Shown piece after piece: positions 1-12,061 of a stretch of 64,000 nucleotides of DNA. Position 1 is the first letter of the stretch; each line of letters opens with the position of its first letter. A program made the translations under genes and the position numbers. The notes under the pieces are model-generated. The model saw nothing but the letters and a program-made list of their open reading frames with translations. It was not told where the DNA came from and made no database searches. Source of the DNA: Tilletia caries (lineage: Eukaryota; Basidiomycota; Exobasidiomycetes; Tilletiales; Tilletiaceae); contig JALUTQ010000041.1 in NCBI GenBank assembly GCA_032718865.1, positions 1,734,757 through 1,798,756 of the forward strand. Reading direction: 5' to 3'.

Positions 1-3000
1 CCGAGCACGTCCTCAGGCGGGGATGACACCTTCGGATCGATCCTGAAGATCGCCATCGAACCCGGCAGCGAGCCTGCCCCGCGAACCTTGGGCGGAATAC
101 CCTGTTGGACCACCATCTTGAACGGATCCGACGGGTCTGCCGAGGCTAAGGCCGAGGTCGAGAGTAGCGTCGCTGGCCAGTTCGAACGGGTGTATACGCC
201 TTGGTCGAGATTGGGGACGTCCAAGTCGGCCCGCCAGCCTGCCCCGCGCCATTTACTCTTGTCCGCACCGGCCAAAGGCCACTTGGACTTCTTCCCCGGT
301 TGCGGCGAGCCGCCCGGTCCCTGTTGTTGTTGTTGTTGTTTCGATCCTTTGTTCGATTTAGGGCTACTCTGAGATGCCAGCACGGTGGCGGTGGCGACAG
401 CCGCAGCGGCCGTCGCATCCATCTCGTTCTGTTCCAAGCTAGCAGGAAAAGGAAGCTCAGAGACGGGCGACTCAGGCGTGTGCACCGGCGCAGCATGTCC
501 CGAACTCGAAGTTGACGTCCGAACAACGATGGGCGGATTTAGAGCTAAGCCGTCCAGGTTGGGCCGGGAGGACGTTTCCGTGCCAGGGACGCGAGACGAG
601 GTAGGCACGATGTCCAGCGAAGGGCGGGCCGAGACTTCTACAGAGCCCGGAATCGAGCCTGACAGGCTCTCGGTGGACGTCGGGCTGATCGGAGCTGGGA
701 CCGGGGGCAGATGACCCGAAGGTGCCGTCGGAGCGAACCGGATCGACGGACCCTTGGTCGACGTCGGCCGACCGCCGGGGACAAGGACAGAAAGGTCACC
801 CGTGCTTCTGTTAAAAGTGCTCCTTGCCGCAGAGAGCAGACCCGGGGCGAGCTGCGGACCGGTCTGGCGGGTGATCACGGCCGTCGGGTCCTTCCGCTTG
901 CTACTACTGCTGTGCGAGTTCTGCCGCTTCATCAGGACAGAGGCGAGGCCTTTGGTGCTCATGATGGAACGCATGGTGTTCGTCGAAGTCGCGGACGAGG
1001 TCCGGGCATGTCCCTTCTTAAAAGTAGAGGAGGATGAAGAGGAGGAAGCCGGCTTTTCATCCTTGACGATGGAGGCAGCACTGTTCCTCCGCCGCCGGTC
1101 GCCCGGTTCCGACGTAACACTGAGATCCGCCAGAGTAGTCCCGCTATCTGTGCGCTTCATCGAACTTCTGAGCACCGGCGACCGATCCGCAAATTCACCA
1201 ACCGTCGAAAGCGTCTGAACACTCCGGGAACTGATACTAGCTCCATCGTCTCCTCCACCGCCACGAACGGAGATCTGCATCGAGGGCCGTTCGCTCCCGC
1301 CCGTGCTCCGACTGCTATAACTCGACGAGCTTGGCCGACGTGCGAGGCCCGGAGGCAAGTTCGAACCCAAACTCCGGTTGTCAAAGCTGGTGCGGGCCGA
1401 GGACTCGCCCGAGCGCTGCGGCTGGGCGCCGGTGGCGACCTGCAGATATTCGACCGCATCCGCTTGTTTCTCCCCTGGGTCTGGCGAAGGGGGCGGTAAT
1501 AAGACGACATGCTTTGGCTCCGGGCGGAAGAGGTCCCGCACGATCTCGTCCGGCGAGAGCTCGGTGCCCTCGCCAATGCCGATCTCCTTCCGCTCGGCTG
1601 TGAGGCGCTGCTTGGCCTTCTGTTCCCTGGCGGCCTGTGGGTTCTTCAAGTTGGAAGAGGGGATGCGAGAATGGCCTGAGACGTTACGGGAACCGCTGAA
1701 ACTGAAGGGGTAGTTCGGGCCTGAACGGAGAGCTTTGGATGCTCGGGAGGGTACGCCTAGGGCCGCATATTCGGCCGAGCTACCTGCTAGATTGACACTG
1801 CGTGCACTGCGAGTATCTAAGGAGCTTACGCTGGAACTTGCTCGTTCGCGGTAAGGTTCTCCTCCGATCGAGTGTGCATATCCCTTGGTGACAGTGCTGT
1901 TGTTGTATTGGACTGTGGAATCTACGCTGGAGTCGCCTGATGATCCTTTGGACTGGACTGCCTCGACCTCCTTGCGGTCCTTGGTGTCGCGGGCTAAGAC
2001 AGTCCCCGAGCCTGAAGAATGATCGTCGCGGGCGGAGGACATGAACGGCAAGAGAGGGTAATCGGAGAGGCTCTGATCGGAGGAAGCGATGATGATGCCA
2101 TCTTTGAGAGTAGGGACTATGTATTCTCGCGAGCCGCCGACGTGAACGATTTCTACTGTGATTTTGAGGGACGCATTGGTGCGACTCTCGCTGAGGAGGA
2201 AGCGGCGTGTCTCGGAGCGGAAGAGGGTTTGCTTCGGATCGATTTCGCGGTGATGATGATGATTTGAGTGGTGATGATGGTGATGGTGAGAGAGGTGGTG
2301 GTGGTGATGATGGTGATGATCGTAGTGGTGCTGATTGGCCTGAGCTGGACTCGAGTATGGTGCGAACTCGGCGAGATTCAGGTTCACGTATCCAAGGTCG
2401 GGAGGTGCCATGGTATGTGAGGTTTTCGAGTCGGTGTTGACTTGCTAAGGGGACAAAGGAACGAGAGGACAAAGGGCACAGGAAGGAGAGGACAAAGGGA
2501 GGGGTTAGGGGGGGGGGGGGATACATCAGACCGCAACCTGGGAGGAGAGTGAAGAAAGGGGAGGGGGAATAGCTCACCTGTTTTACAGTCAGCTTGACTT
2601 CGCATCTCCCAAGTTTCCCCCACATCTCTTCGTGTCGGTCATGATCGTGGTGGGAATCGAGTGCCGTGCCTGATATGCTTCCCTTGAGACTGCGAGAGTC
2701 GTCCGCTCGATCGCGATAGGATGTGGAGCCGAGGGAGCTGCTGGCTACTGCTAGATTTGCGCTCTTGCTATTTGCGTGGTTGCCGCTTGAGTTGGTGGGT
2801 GCCCGTTCGACATTCATCTTGAGACCGACTTCGACGCGACGCTGCCATCGGACGGTATGGTCTTTGACTGTGATGGACTCTGTGAAGCCGCGCGCTTCTG
2901 GACGTGGCTGATGCCATGCAACCCGACTGCGTTTACTCGGCTGCTGCTGTGTCTGTTGCTGATGATGTCGTGGGTGTTTCTCCTGTCGCGGCGGCTGTTC

Positions 3001-3507
3001 CCCTTGTTGTGGCCGACTTTGCTTCTCCTCTTGTGAGAGTTGTTGTGAGGACGCTGTTGAGAAGTTGGAGGTGGAGGTTGTTGCTGATGCTGACAGATCG
3101 ACTGCGCTTGCGTTGACACTTGTGACCTGGGACTGATCCGCCGAGGCCGGGTGTGAGGACGGGGCCGAGGTGGCCCCTGACTTGTTCTTAGCAGTAGCAG
3201 GCGAGGTGGCAGTGGCAGTGGTAGTGGTAGTGGTGGTACTGCTGCTGCCGCCTGCATCGCCGGCGCCTCCACCGCCTCCACCGCCATTGCTTATGAGCGA
3301 CGCACCGCTGCTGGCGACTTGCGGCTGCTGGAGCGCGGTGATATTGATGCCGGGGACGTCTGCGATCGGATGGCTGCCCTTGAACTTCCACTTGACCTGG
3401 AACTCGCCCGTGATGAGGGGGACATTCTTGAGCTCGTGGATGGTGAGGCGCACATAGAAGTACGCGTGCTTCTGCCCAAACCCGAACGGATTCAGCAGCG
3501 ACGCCAT
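1..3507 (-). CDS. NT-C2 (EEIG1/EHBP1 N-terminal type) domain protein, 3' end outside the window
   Basis: Exons 3507-2578 and 2444-1 join in phase 0 across a GTGAG...TTAG intron (2445-2577), and the frame stays open to the left edge. The N-terminus (LNPFGFGQKHAYFYVRLTIH, then GEFQVKWKFKG) is typical of the NT-C2 fold, a membrane- or cytoskeleton-associated C2-like domain. A low-complexity insert (Gly, Ser, Thr, Gln rich) of well over 100 residues splits the domain before the strand starting VKDHTVRWQ. The domain resumes after the intron (RFLLSESRTNASLKITVEIV). A His-rich stretch (about 2250-2330) lies inside this half. The remainder is a long Ser/Pro-rich, probably disordered tail with a Gln run near 325-345. 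ATG 3507 is preferred because it sits directly before the conserved domain; an in-frame ATG at 3588 is possible. The family is well supported, but the cellular role in this organism is not known. Confidence 0.8.
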
Positions 3508-3628
3508 TAATACAGTACGCTCGACGTCGACTTCACCGCCGTCGCCCTCATCTCCACGAAGCAGGGGGGGGAGGAGGACGGACGTCATGCTCGGAGCCTT
3601 TCTCGTGCATGCACGGGTAGACTGAGCA

Positions 3629-3706
3629 CGTATTTTGGTCGTGGAACGGGCCAGGAACCGTAACAAAAAACCAGCCAGGATCTGGCTGGACCCAGGACAG
3701 AATCTG
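3629..3706 (+). repeat. Left arm of a 78-bp inverted repeat
   Basis: This segment is the reverse complement of 6001-6078 with four mismatches by eye. It lies just upstream of the NT-C2 gene, 41 bp from the in-frame ATG at 3588. Similarity continues weakly outward into a GCATGC-containing palindrome on both sides. Confidence 0.85.
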
Positions 3707-6000
3707 TCGTCTGCCGAGCCACGTGGCTGCACTATGTGTGAGCCCTGCTGCTGTTCACCTTTAGCACGTGGCTTTCCTCAATGCCTAGCCACACAAAATC
3801 ATAGTATCCAGCTGTTCGCCTTCCGCTGGAATGCTCGCAGCCAGATCAAAGACTACAATGTTTGGCCATAAGAAGGTCTGGATCGAAAGATACTGTACTG
3901 CTACAGTAACGTGCGCCGGTTTTTAAGCCTTTAAAGGCCCTCAGTGACTCAGGAGATGAAAAGCTCAGCTGACAGAGCCTTCCTCCCCGACAGCTCTGCC
4001 TGCTTCCTGACACCGCAATGGGCATCATTATACTAAACAAAGCACAACTATACACCTGGAAACTCTTCTTTGATATCCTTCCATACTGTAGAAGTGGTTT
4101 GTAGTCTTATAGATTCATTCCAAGCCTGGGAAGGCTCTAAGTAATTGTTAACGCATGACAATTTTTATTATACCTGCTTCCTTCCTTCACATGCAATGAA
4201 CATCAGTTTGCTAAGTAGTACACAACGGAATAGCTGTAGGAGATGCTTGTACTACCACTTTATACTATGGCAGGAATCAGGAGCTGCAAGAATGCTTTTG
4301 CGGCGTGGGATGGCTCGATATATGTCAATCGATGCATAATAATTAATAATAATGCTCGTCCTTATGCATCCATACTCCATACTGGACTCGGACAGCTCCA
4401 TGAAACACGGCATAGGTTCTATCCAGCAATACCTGATGTATGATAAAGCTTTAGGCGACGTTCGAATACATGTCCAAACTTAAGGGCCTTCTCACGGGAA
4501 GCATTCCCGCGACAACGTTGCTTCTTCTCTTAACACGCCTGAAGCTAACATGCGAGAATAGACCACACTCTCAATCAGAAAGTCGAAAAAGATGGCTTCA
4601 TGGACAGTTGTAGGTATCAGTGATGCGCCGGTAGGCTTTGATCCCTTTTCTGATGCTTTCCGGCGGAGGAGTGACCGTCAGCGTTTGAGGTAGGCTATGT
4701 GATTAACAATCAGTTAACACTGAGAACCTGTTTTTCTTACCCTGAGGAGTCAATACTGCTCAGAACACTCTCAAAGTTGGCAGGCAAGGTCTCTGGGATC
4801 ATCGAAGCAAATGGGTACCATTTTTGTTATGTGCTGATTTCTGAATAGTTGGATGGTCGTGAATGGGACTTCACAATTTCCAGACAATGACACGATGTGT
4901 ATGCCTAGACACTTTTTGGTACACCAAGTGCACCTGAGTTTCCAACACCTCGAACTTCAAAACAAAAGTGTATGCGTTCGAAAGGTGTGCTCATTGCAAG
5001 CTCATAGAATCTTTCAGACCTAAATTTGGATCAGGGAATGGGGCGTGGTAGGGACAAAATGATGTGTATTAAGAAGAACAGGATAGAAACAGGATTGGCA
5101 TATGCGTAGGAGCGTTAAAGAGTCAGATCAACGCCAGAAAGGTTTCACGAGCACCAGAGTACCATATGAAGCTAGGAAATGCTGTATAGAGAGTGTTAAA
5201 AAGATGTGAGCGGTGAAAAAAACAAGGAAGTGTGTACTCACCGTTGATCAGCAGATTTGAGGACATCTGACGTTGCTGAAGCGCAACCAAAGCCTGCAAG
5301 GAGACGAAAGAGGGCGGGAATGGTACGTAAGTATACCATGGTGCTTTACGAGAAGTTTTTGAGAGCGTACGTACCTTTTCACAGGTATGCGAGCTGAAAA
5401 GGAAACAGGCAGCAAGGGCCTGGGAGAGCCCAACGTGCTCGCAAGGGCGACAGAGGTGCTGAACGGCAGCTAGAGGAGGGAAAGAAGCTTCATTTCAATA
5501 TACTATACTATATAGACAAATAAGAAGAGTAAGGGATGATCAGAAAGAAGAGAGGGTGAGCAATCGAGATGGATGGGATGGAAAATGTGAGCATAACCAT
5601 GCCATTCAACAGTCGCCAGTGCACAGAGAGAGGAGCTATGATCCAAATGACTTCAAAATTGACCCAGTACCTCTTCAAGTATCCCTGCGATAGATTGGAG
5701 ACAGTCAGCTTTGAAAAAATGGACAGGAGAAGATATTGAACGGTCAGAGTCACGGCAGAGTTGAGGAATGGGGAGAGTTAGTGATCTTTGAAAGGCAGCT
5801 GACTGTCAGAATCAGCACCAATCGCGCGCAAACGGCATCCAGAGCGACTTCATAGCTACCTAAACGACCCAGGCTTTGCTTTACCTTGTATGACTATGTG
5901 TGTTTTTGGATGCCATCCAGGTAAGGGCAGGGAAAGGCATGGCTGCGAGGAGTCTATATCAGCTGCTACGGAAGGTGGCTGTCCGCTGTCTTGAAAAGGA
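3707..6000. other. AT-richer spacer between the inverted repeat arms, no gene recognised
   Basis: About 2.3 kb lies between the two arms and is visibly richer in A and T than the flanking genes. Short open frames on both strands show no recognisable domain. It may be the decayed interior of a DNA transposon, or simply a long divergent promoter region shared by the NT-C2 gene and POP5. Confidence 0.5.
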
Positions 6001-6078
6001 CAGATTCTGTCCTGTGTCCAGCCAGATCCTGGTTGGTTTTTTAATACGGTTCCTGGCCCGTTCCACGACCAAAATACG
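6001..6078 (-). repeat. Right arm of the 78-bp inverted repeat
   Basis: Inverted partner of 3629-3706. It ends about 230 bp before the POP5 start codon, so each arm has the same orientation relative to the gene it precedes. Confidence 0.85.
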
Positions 6079-6305
6079 AGCGGCTACTGCCCCTGCATGC
6101 AGCCCTCAACAAACACCGCCGCTTCAAACTCAAAACACCGATCCCGAGGTCTACACACTCATAAAGCACAACAAATTGGTCTCAAATCTCAACAAAATGA
6201 GACACTAACTCGGCCGAGAGACAGCGTCACCTTCACTTCCCATCGCGATGAAGATGCCTTGATGAGGACATGAGGGAGATGTAAGGCAGGAAGAAATTCA
6301 CAAGG

Positions 6306-7033
6306 ATGGTCCGCTTCAAGGTCAGTCTCCTGCGGCCGGCTCTCCTTGGATTTCCATCGTCTGTCTCGCTCCGACCTGTGACCTGTCTTCGGTACGACAA
6401 TTGAATCGCTAACCCTCTCTCTCTCTCTCTCTGATCCAACACAGAACCGATGGCTGCTCGTCACCTTCTCCTTTGATCCCACTCCCCCTCCCTCTTCCTC
6501 TTCCTCCCTACCCACCACCCCTCCCATCCTCACCGCAGCCGACATCACAAAACTCCTCCGCGTCTCCATCCAGTCCAACTTCGGCGACCTCGGCTCGGGG
6601 GCTCACGGTGGCAATGTTCAGTGTCGGTACTACTCCCCACACCTTCACACCGCCATCATCCGCTCGGCTCGCGAGAGCCTCAAGTACGTCTGGGCCGCTG
6701 TCACGCTCATCGCCGAGTCTAAGGGGAGAAGGGTACGCACGCGGGTCATCCATGTCGGAGGTACGTTCCTTCGCCTCTCTTCCTGTTGTCCCGGGTAACC
6801 CCTTCTCACTCCGCTGTCCTCTAGGCACGATCAAGAAGGTCCAACTCAAGGCAATGGGCCTCGACAAAGCCGCTATCAACGATCTCTCAAAGCTCATGGT
6901 CGACGAGTCAACATCTACAGCGACCGCGTCCATGATCCCATCACTCCCACCAGCTTCCGAACCCATGTCCACCGCCGCTCTCGCCCTCCTCGCAGACGAC
7001 CAGGGCGAAGAAGACACAGGCGAAGCCATCTAG
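6306..7033 (+). CDS. POP5: RNase P/MRP subunit POP5
   Basis: Three exons (6306-6320, 6445-6760, 6825-7033) give a 179-residue protein, near the usual size of the POP5 family. The start MVRFK is the conserved POP5 N-terminus and is encoded by a 15-nt first exon. The first intron begins GTCAGT and contains a CT dinucleotide run before CACAG. The core has the family pattern: RWLLV near the start, the region around RSARESLKYVWAAVTLI, and the hallmark HVGGTIKKVQ, which spans the second splice junction. POP5 is a protein subunit shared by nuclear RNase P (tRNA 5' processing) and RNase MRP (rRNA processing). A short acidic, Ala-rich tail follows the conserved core. The gene converges on the YPP1-like gene downstream. 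Confidence 0.93.
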
Positions 7034-7963
7034 CAAGCACTCCCAAATAGACACCACACAGTATACCCCATGAAGAAGAAAGACGTTGTAGGATTTCCAG
7101 GATCGCAGACAGAGAGAGCCACAGACAAAGAAAAAGGAGACACGGAAAGAATAAAGGGGAGGAAAAGGAAAAAAAGGAAGGCCCTGGGAAATCGGCAGGA
7201 AACCTCCTTGAGCAAGCCAACGAGCGACATCGCAGGGAAAACGGAAGATAGGAAGGAATGTCCCGCGAAAAGAAAGAAAGGGAGCAAGAAAATGAAGATG
7301 AACAGATGGGAATCGCTGGAGGAGGAGGAAGAAAGAGACGAAGGGTCGAAATGAAGCGACAGTCGAAAAAGGAGCGAGGCAGAGGGGGAGATCTTCATAA
7401 AGCTTAAAGGAACCGTCAATGTGAGGGGAGACGCGAGAAGCGAGAGAAGGAGAGGAGAGAGGAGGAGGAGGAGGAGAGAGAAAGAAAAACGCAGCTGTTA
7501 CCGTATAAAAGAAAAGGGGCGGCGGCGGAGCAGAGGAGACAGGCCGGGTGTAGAGAAGCCGGAGAAGTCGAAGACTAGGGGGGAAAACCGGGGAACCCTT
7601 TGGGCCCAGTTCGAAAGATGTGGGGGTGGGCCGGGCCCGTAGAAAGGCGTGGCTCTGGGGGGTTGGAGAGTCACAACATCTAAAACACGTTTGCTCGCGG
7701 ACGCGTGTCGTCGTGATCTCTCTTCGGGAGCGAAGGTCGAGCGGGGGGAGGGGGGTATTTCTCTGTGGCGCTATTCTTGATTCGTCCTTTCTCTTGGTTG
7801 GCCGCGGTCTTGTCCAACCTAGTCTGGGCGCCAAAAGTCGTTTCTTGGAGGGGTTGAGAAGGGGGGGGGGGGGGGTCTTGTGTTCTGTCTTTTTTTCCGT
7901 ATCGTCGGATTTGGGTTTCGTTTCTTCACGTCGCCTCATTTGGACGTTGATCAGACCCATTCT
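7034..7963. other. Convergent 3' spacer with a long purine-rich strand
   Basis: The plus strand from about 7070 to 7530 is strongly purine-biased (AAAGAA, GGAGGA and GAGAGA blocks). It is followed by G-rich sequence with a G run of about 12 near 7861. The gap lies between the stop codons of POP5 and the YPP1-like gene and probably holds their 3' UTRs. No gene is recognised; long open frames here follow from base skew. Confidence 0.6.
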
Positions 7964-10900
7964 TCAAGCCGCAGCCCGCGACAGCGCAGCCTCCAACGGT
8001 CGCACCGGCTTCGTATCCTCCAATCCAAGCGCATACTGCAAATACTCCCTCGCCCGGGGTGTACGATCCGTACGCTGCGCAACCTGCGCAAGGAACAACC
8101 ACGCCTCGGGAACATCCCACCCATTCGTAGCCGTCACGCTCGTCAGGAGTCCCTCCGCCAAACTCGTCGCGCTCACTTCCTTCGCGGTGACCGAGGTCGT
8201 CGCATCGGCTGCAGACGCGAATTGCTCCTTGTCCTCGGCAGCCACGATCTTCTTCAGCGTCTCGCCCACCTCGGCACTGCTCGCGGCCGCCTTCGAAGGC
8301 TCGAACGCGCTCTCCTTCCCCGCCGTCGCGGCCTGCTCCTGCTTCGCCGCCTTCTTCACGTCCTCGCCATGCACAGCAGACGTGTTCTTCGCCTGCTCAA
8401 TCACTGCAGCCGCGTCCTGGGCCGTGCCGGGGATCTTGGTCGGGTAACTCAGGAACAGCCGGGCAAGGTGGATCGAGGCCGCGACGTGGTTACCGGCACA
8501 CGCCAACGCCTTGTAGAGCGTGTTGATCGCCAGACTGATGTCGTTGCGCTCGTTGAAGTACAGAGCAAGCTGGACCCACACATCGGGCGAGCCAGGCGCA
8601 AGACGCTCGGCTTCTTGGATCGCAGCGCGTGAGTCGGTCAACTTCTTGGCGCGTCGGAACGTAGCCGCGCTCAAAAGCCAGAGCGAAACCAGCATGGCAG
8701 TCTCGACGCTGGAGTGCAGGAACAGTCGCACGGCAATACCATCCGAGATGTCGACGTCCTCCGCTGCCACGGTGGAGATGGGTGCTGCAGCAGTGCCGAC
8801 ATTGTGTCCACGAGCAGTCGAGTAAATCGATCGCGCCCGCGACGGAACCAGGTTTTGGCCCAGAGTAGACACGCTTCGGCCGAGCTGCGACCCACCATGG
8901 GCGCCAAGAACAGAGTCGCACGAGACATTGCTTCGGACGCTGCCCTTGTGCTGGTTCAGGTGCAGGAAAGTTGAGACGCGACCCGTGTTGCCGAACTGCG
9001 CAGCGCGCGGCTCGCCACTCTTGTCGGCATTACCATGCGGCAGAGAGGTGGCCGCAATGGCTCCCGTCGACACTCGCTCGTGGAAGAACTCGAACAGGTT
9101 ACGCTGGCCATCAATCGCAGCCTCACCGCCCTCGACCATCTCCTGCAGAACGTTGTGGGTAACCATCAGTCGGAGGATGGCATGAGAGCGCTCGATAGGC
9201 TTGGGCGGGAAGTCAAAGCTGAGCAGCGTAGATCGCGAGATGATCGGCGCGGCAACAGCCGTAGATCCCAGACCGGTCGGCGTCGGTCGGGCCGGGTTGT
9301 TCACAGTGCTATCGAGATCGTCGGCAGCGTCGTCAGTCTCCGCTTCGCCAAGAGCGACCTCAGCCAGATCAAGAGCTGCCTTGTAGTCCTTCTGGCTGGA
9401 CAAGATGAGGACCAGAAGATGCCACGAGTCAACGTCGGCGGGCTCGAGCTCGAGCGCCTTACGGGCAGAGAAGACGGCAGAGCGGATGTCGCGCTTCTCG
9501 GCCTGAACGTACGCCAGCTGGAAATGAGTCTCAGAAGCGTTCGGGTCGAGCTGTGCCGATGTCTCCAGAAGACTGAGAGCCTCCTGCTGGAGCTGAGGCC
9601 GGCGAACGCGGTCCGATTCTGTTCAAGGAAAGCAGTATGTGTCAGGTTCCAATCGAATTCTTATAACAGTTTCGGTTCAGTACTTGACAACTCACCCTGA
9701 GTGGACTGCGCTCCGCGCGTGTAGCCCGCAATACGGTACGTCAAAGCAACGAGCTCCTTCTCCGTCGTGAACTGCGCCTTGTGAGCCTCGCCCGTAACGA
9801 TGTCAAGCGCCTTGCGCGCAAGCTTGTTACCATGCGACGGGTCGTTCAAGAAGCGAGTGTGCATGCGAGCACCAGCCAGCAGGGTTCGGACGAAAGTCGG
9901 GAAACTGTCGTCGTCCTTCTTGCTCTGCGGGTCGACTTCGGGCTGCAGTTCTGGTCGCTCGTCGAACGAAACACGACGAGAATGGTTGCCATTCGTCGCG
10001 GTACCGTTTACGCCGGCGCCGTTTCCGTTGGTGACACGAGCAACGGAAGTGGTGCCTACGCTAGCTTTGCGCGAGAGACTGCTTCTGCGGGGCATAGGCT
10101 CCCGTGCGGAGCCGTTGGTGGTGGGAGTGACAGTCTCTTTGGTCTCGTTGCCGAGCGCAGCCGCCTCGGCTGCGTCGGACTCTTTTGCCTTGTCGACGAT
10201 CTGGACATACAGCTTGAGGGAATGAGCGGCCTCCTGGTATCGTTCCGCTCCGACGAGGACGGTGAAGAGATGCCGGGCAATACGCTGAGAGTGGAAGGTC
10301 AGGGTGGAGAGCTTGTAGAGAACCTCGACGATTTCATCGGCGACCTCGCCGCCCTGTTCGCCATTGTACTTCCATCCCTGGGTGAGCTCTTCGGCAAACT
10401 CGAGTGCCTGGGCATTGACCTCACCAGCACGGGGGAAGTCGATGCTTCGCTCCAAGCATACAACGGCGGCACGCTGGATAACGAGGAACTCTGCGCCCCA
10501 GGCGGCCGAAGTGGGACGTTGGAACAGATGAGGGTTGGGTCGACGGGTGGAGACGGTTCGAGCTTTGTCGGAAGGGGGTCCTGCTTCGAGACCAGTGAGG
10601 GTGAGAAGCCCGCCACCGCTGGCCTTGCCAGCACTGTCGGCAGTGAAACCGTGGAGCTGGAAGCGGGAAGCAGCGGGGATGATCGATTGACGGTTGTATG
10701 TCTTTTCGCGCCAGGAGGGTAGGTTGGCGTTTGATGCGGAAGGGGTAGGCTCGACGTAATTTCCCTGACGGGCGCAGCGGTTGAGGGTAGCCAGATGAGT
10801 CTTATAGATGGTGTTACGTTGGGGGAGTCGGAAGTCTGCTGGCCACCTGCTAACGTGAGCTTGGTAGGCTCTTAGTGCGTTGAGGGCTGCACCGCTGTCA

Positions 10901-12061
10901 CTGTTAGAAAGAGAGAGAGCTTGATCAGATTCCGACCGGAAGCGAGGTGCTCGGACCCAGCTGAGGTGGTCATCACGTACCATTCGCGAACGGTAAGGAG
11001 GGCGTTGTGGTAAAGGGCACATTCTCCCCATCGCTCGATCTCGTCGGCGGGGAGACCGCGCATGGCATGAGCCCTGCGACCACCTCGGACCGCTTCGTGG
11101 ATGTCGATAGCACGCGCGTAACCGACAAGGGCCTGTTGCGAAAGCTCCTCGGAAGGACGCGTGGAGTGAAGACGTTCGTTTGCGAGGCCTGTAAGAGCAA
11201 GAGCGAGTTTTGTGTGTGATGCGTTCAAAAGTGCGGAAATGTCAGTGACCAGCTTCGTTCTGGAAAATGCAAGGATACTTACCGTATACGGTAGCGCCAG
11301 TCAAAATCAGGGCGACATTGTAATCCGAGTAGTGACCGTCGGTCTTGAGAGCCTCGATAGCCTTACTGTCGAAGAAACCGCTGGTCTTGATGCGGTCTAC
11401 CACCTCGGAGTCGCGACCGAGAGACCAGAGAGCGAGTGCCTCGAGGGCGACGATGCCGTATCGCTGCACGCCATCTTCGGCATCGCGTGCGGATGCATCT
11501 GCTGATTCTCGGAGACGCTTTGCAATGTCTTCGATGGCATCTGTTGACCAGCCGATGCCATTTTGCCCGCGAACGAGTGGTTTTGCCATGGCGGTCTGGC
11601 CTTTTGTTTGTGACTGTTGGGCAGGCGAGGTAGGAACGGCGGAGTCTGCGGTGTGGACTGCGTCTGCGAACTTGATCTCATCGTAGTACGCGAGGAGGGA
11701 GGATCGGAGTTCGTGTTCGCTCATCGCAATGGTGGGAGCCGCTGTTTCCCAGAGGACAGGGGAAGAACAGTCAGCGACGAATGAGTGGAGATACGAGGGA
11801 GAGAGAGGGCTGGAGCAGAGACTGACCATGTTGGTTTGGGTTGTGCTTCATGTATTTGCGGATGAGCTCTGCCCAGTTGATGGGCTTGCCTGCCTGGTCG
11901 TTGCATGGGTTCTGGACGAGCCACTCGCCGCGCAGACGAGCCGCGTCGAGCTCCTTGGCGTAGAAGTCGCTCTTGGGCTGTGGGACAGGGCAGAACGAGT
12001 GAGTAGATGCGGAGAATGTATGTATGCGCATGTACAGAGTCAAACTCACGAGCTTCGACAT
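7964..12061 (-). CDS. YPP1: YPP1/TTC7-type TPR protein, PI4-kinase complex scaffold
   Basis: Six exons on the minus strand (12061-12050, 11977-11827, 11741-11283, 11188-10981, 10900-9696, 9618-7964) give 1229 residues with consistent phases. The N-terminus (MSKL, then AARLRGEWLVQNPC and WAELIRKYMKHNP) matches the conserved start of YPP1/TTC7 proteins. TPR-like helices include AWG.EFLVIQRAAVVCLE, SWHLLVLILSSQKDYKAAL and DVWVQLALYFNERNDISLAI, and the C-terminus ends in a further TPR (DVPEAWLFLAQVAQRTDR...AREYLQYALGLE). Ser/Thr/Asn-rich disordered segments separate the helices near 9940-10140 and 8770-9080. In yeast, Ypp1 works with Efr3 to hold the PI4-kinase Stt4 at the plasma membrane; the same role is inferred here. 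The first exon is only 12 nt. Confidence 0.85.

Noticed and set aside
146..526. Alternative frames opposite or overlapping the NT-C2 gene
   Set aside because: The spliced NT-C2 frame is continuous through this region, and the others are shadows with compositional bias only.
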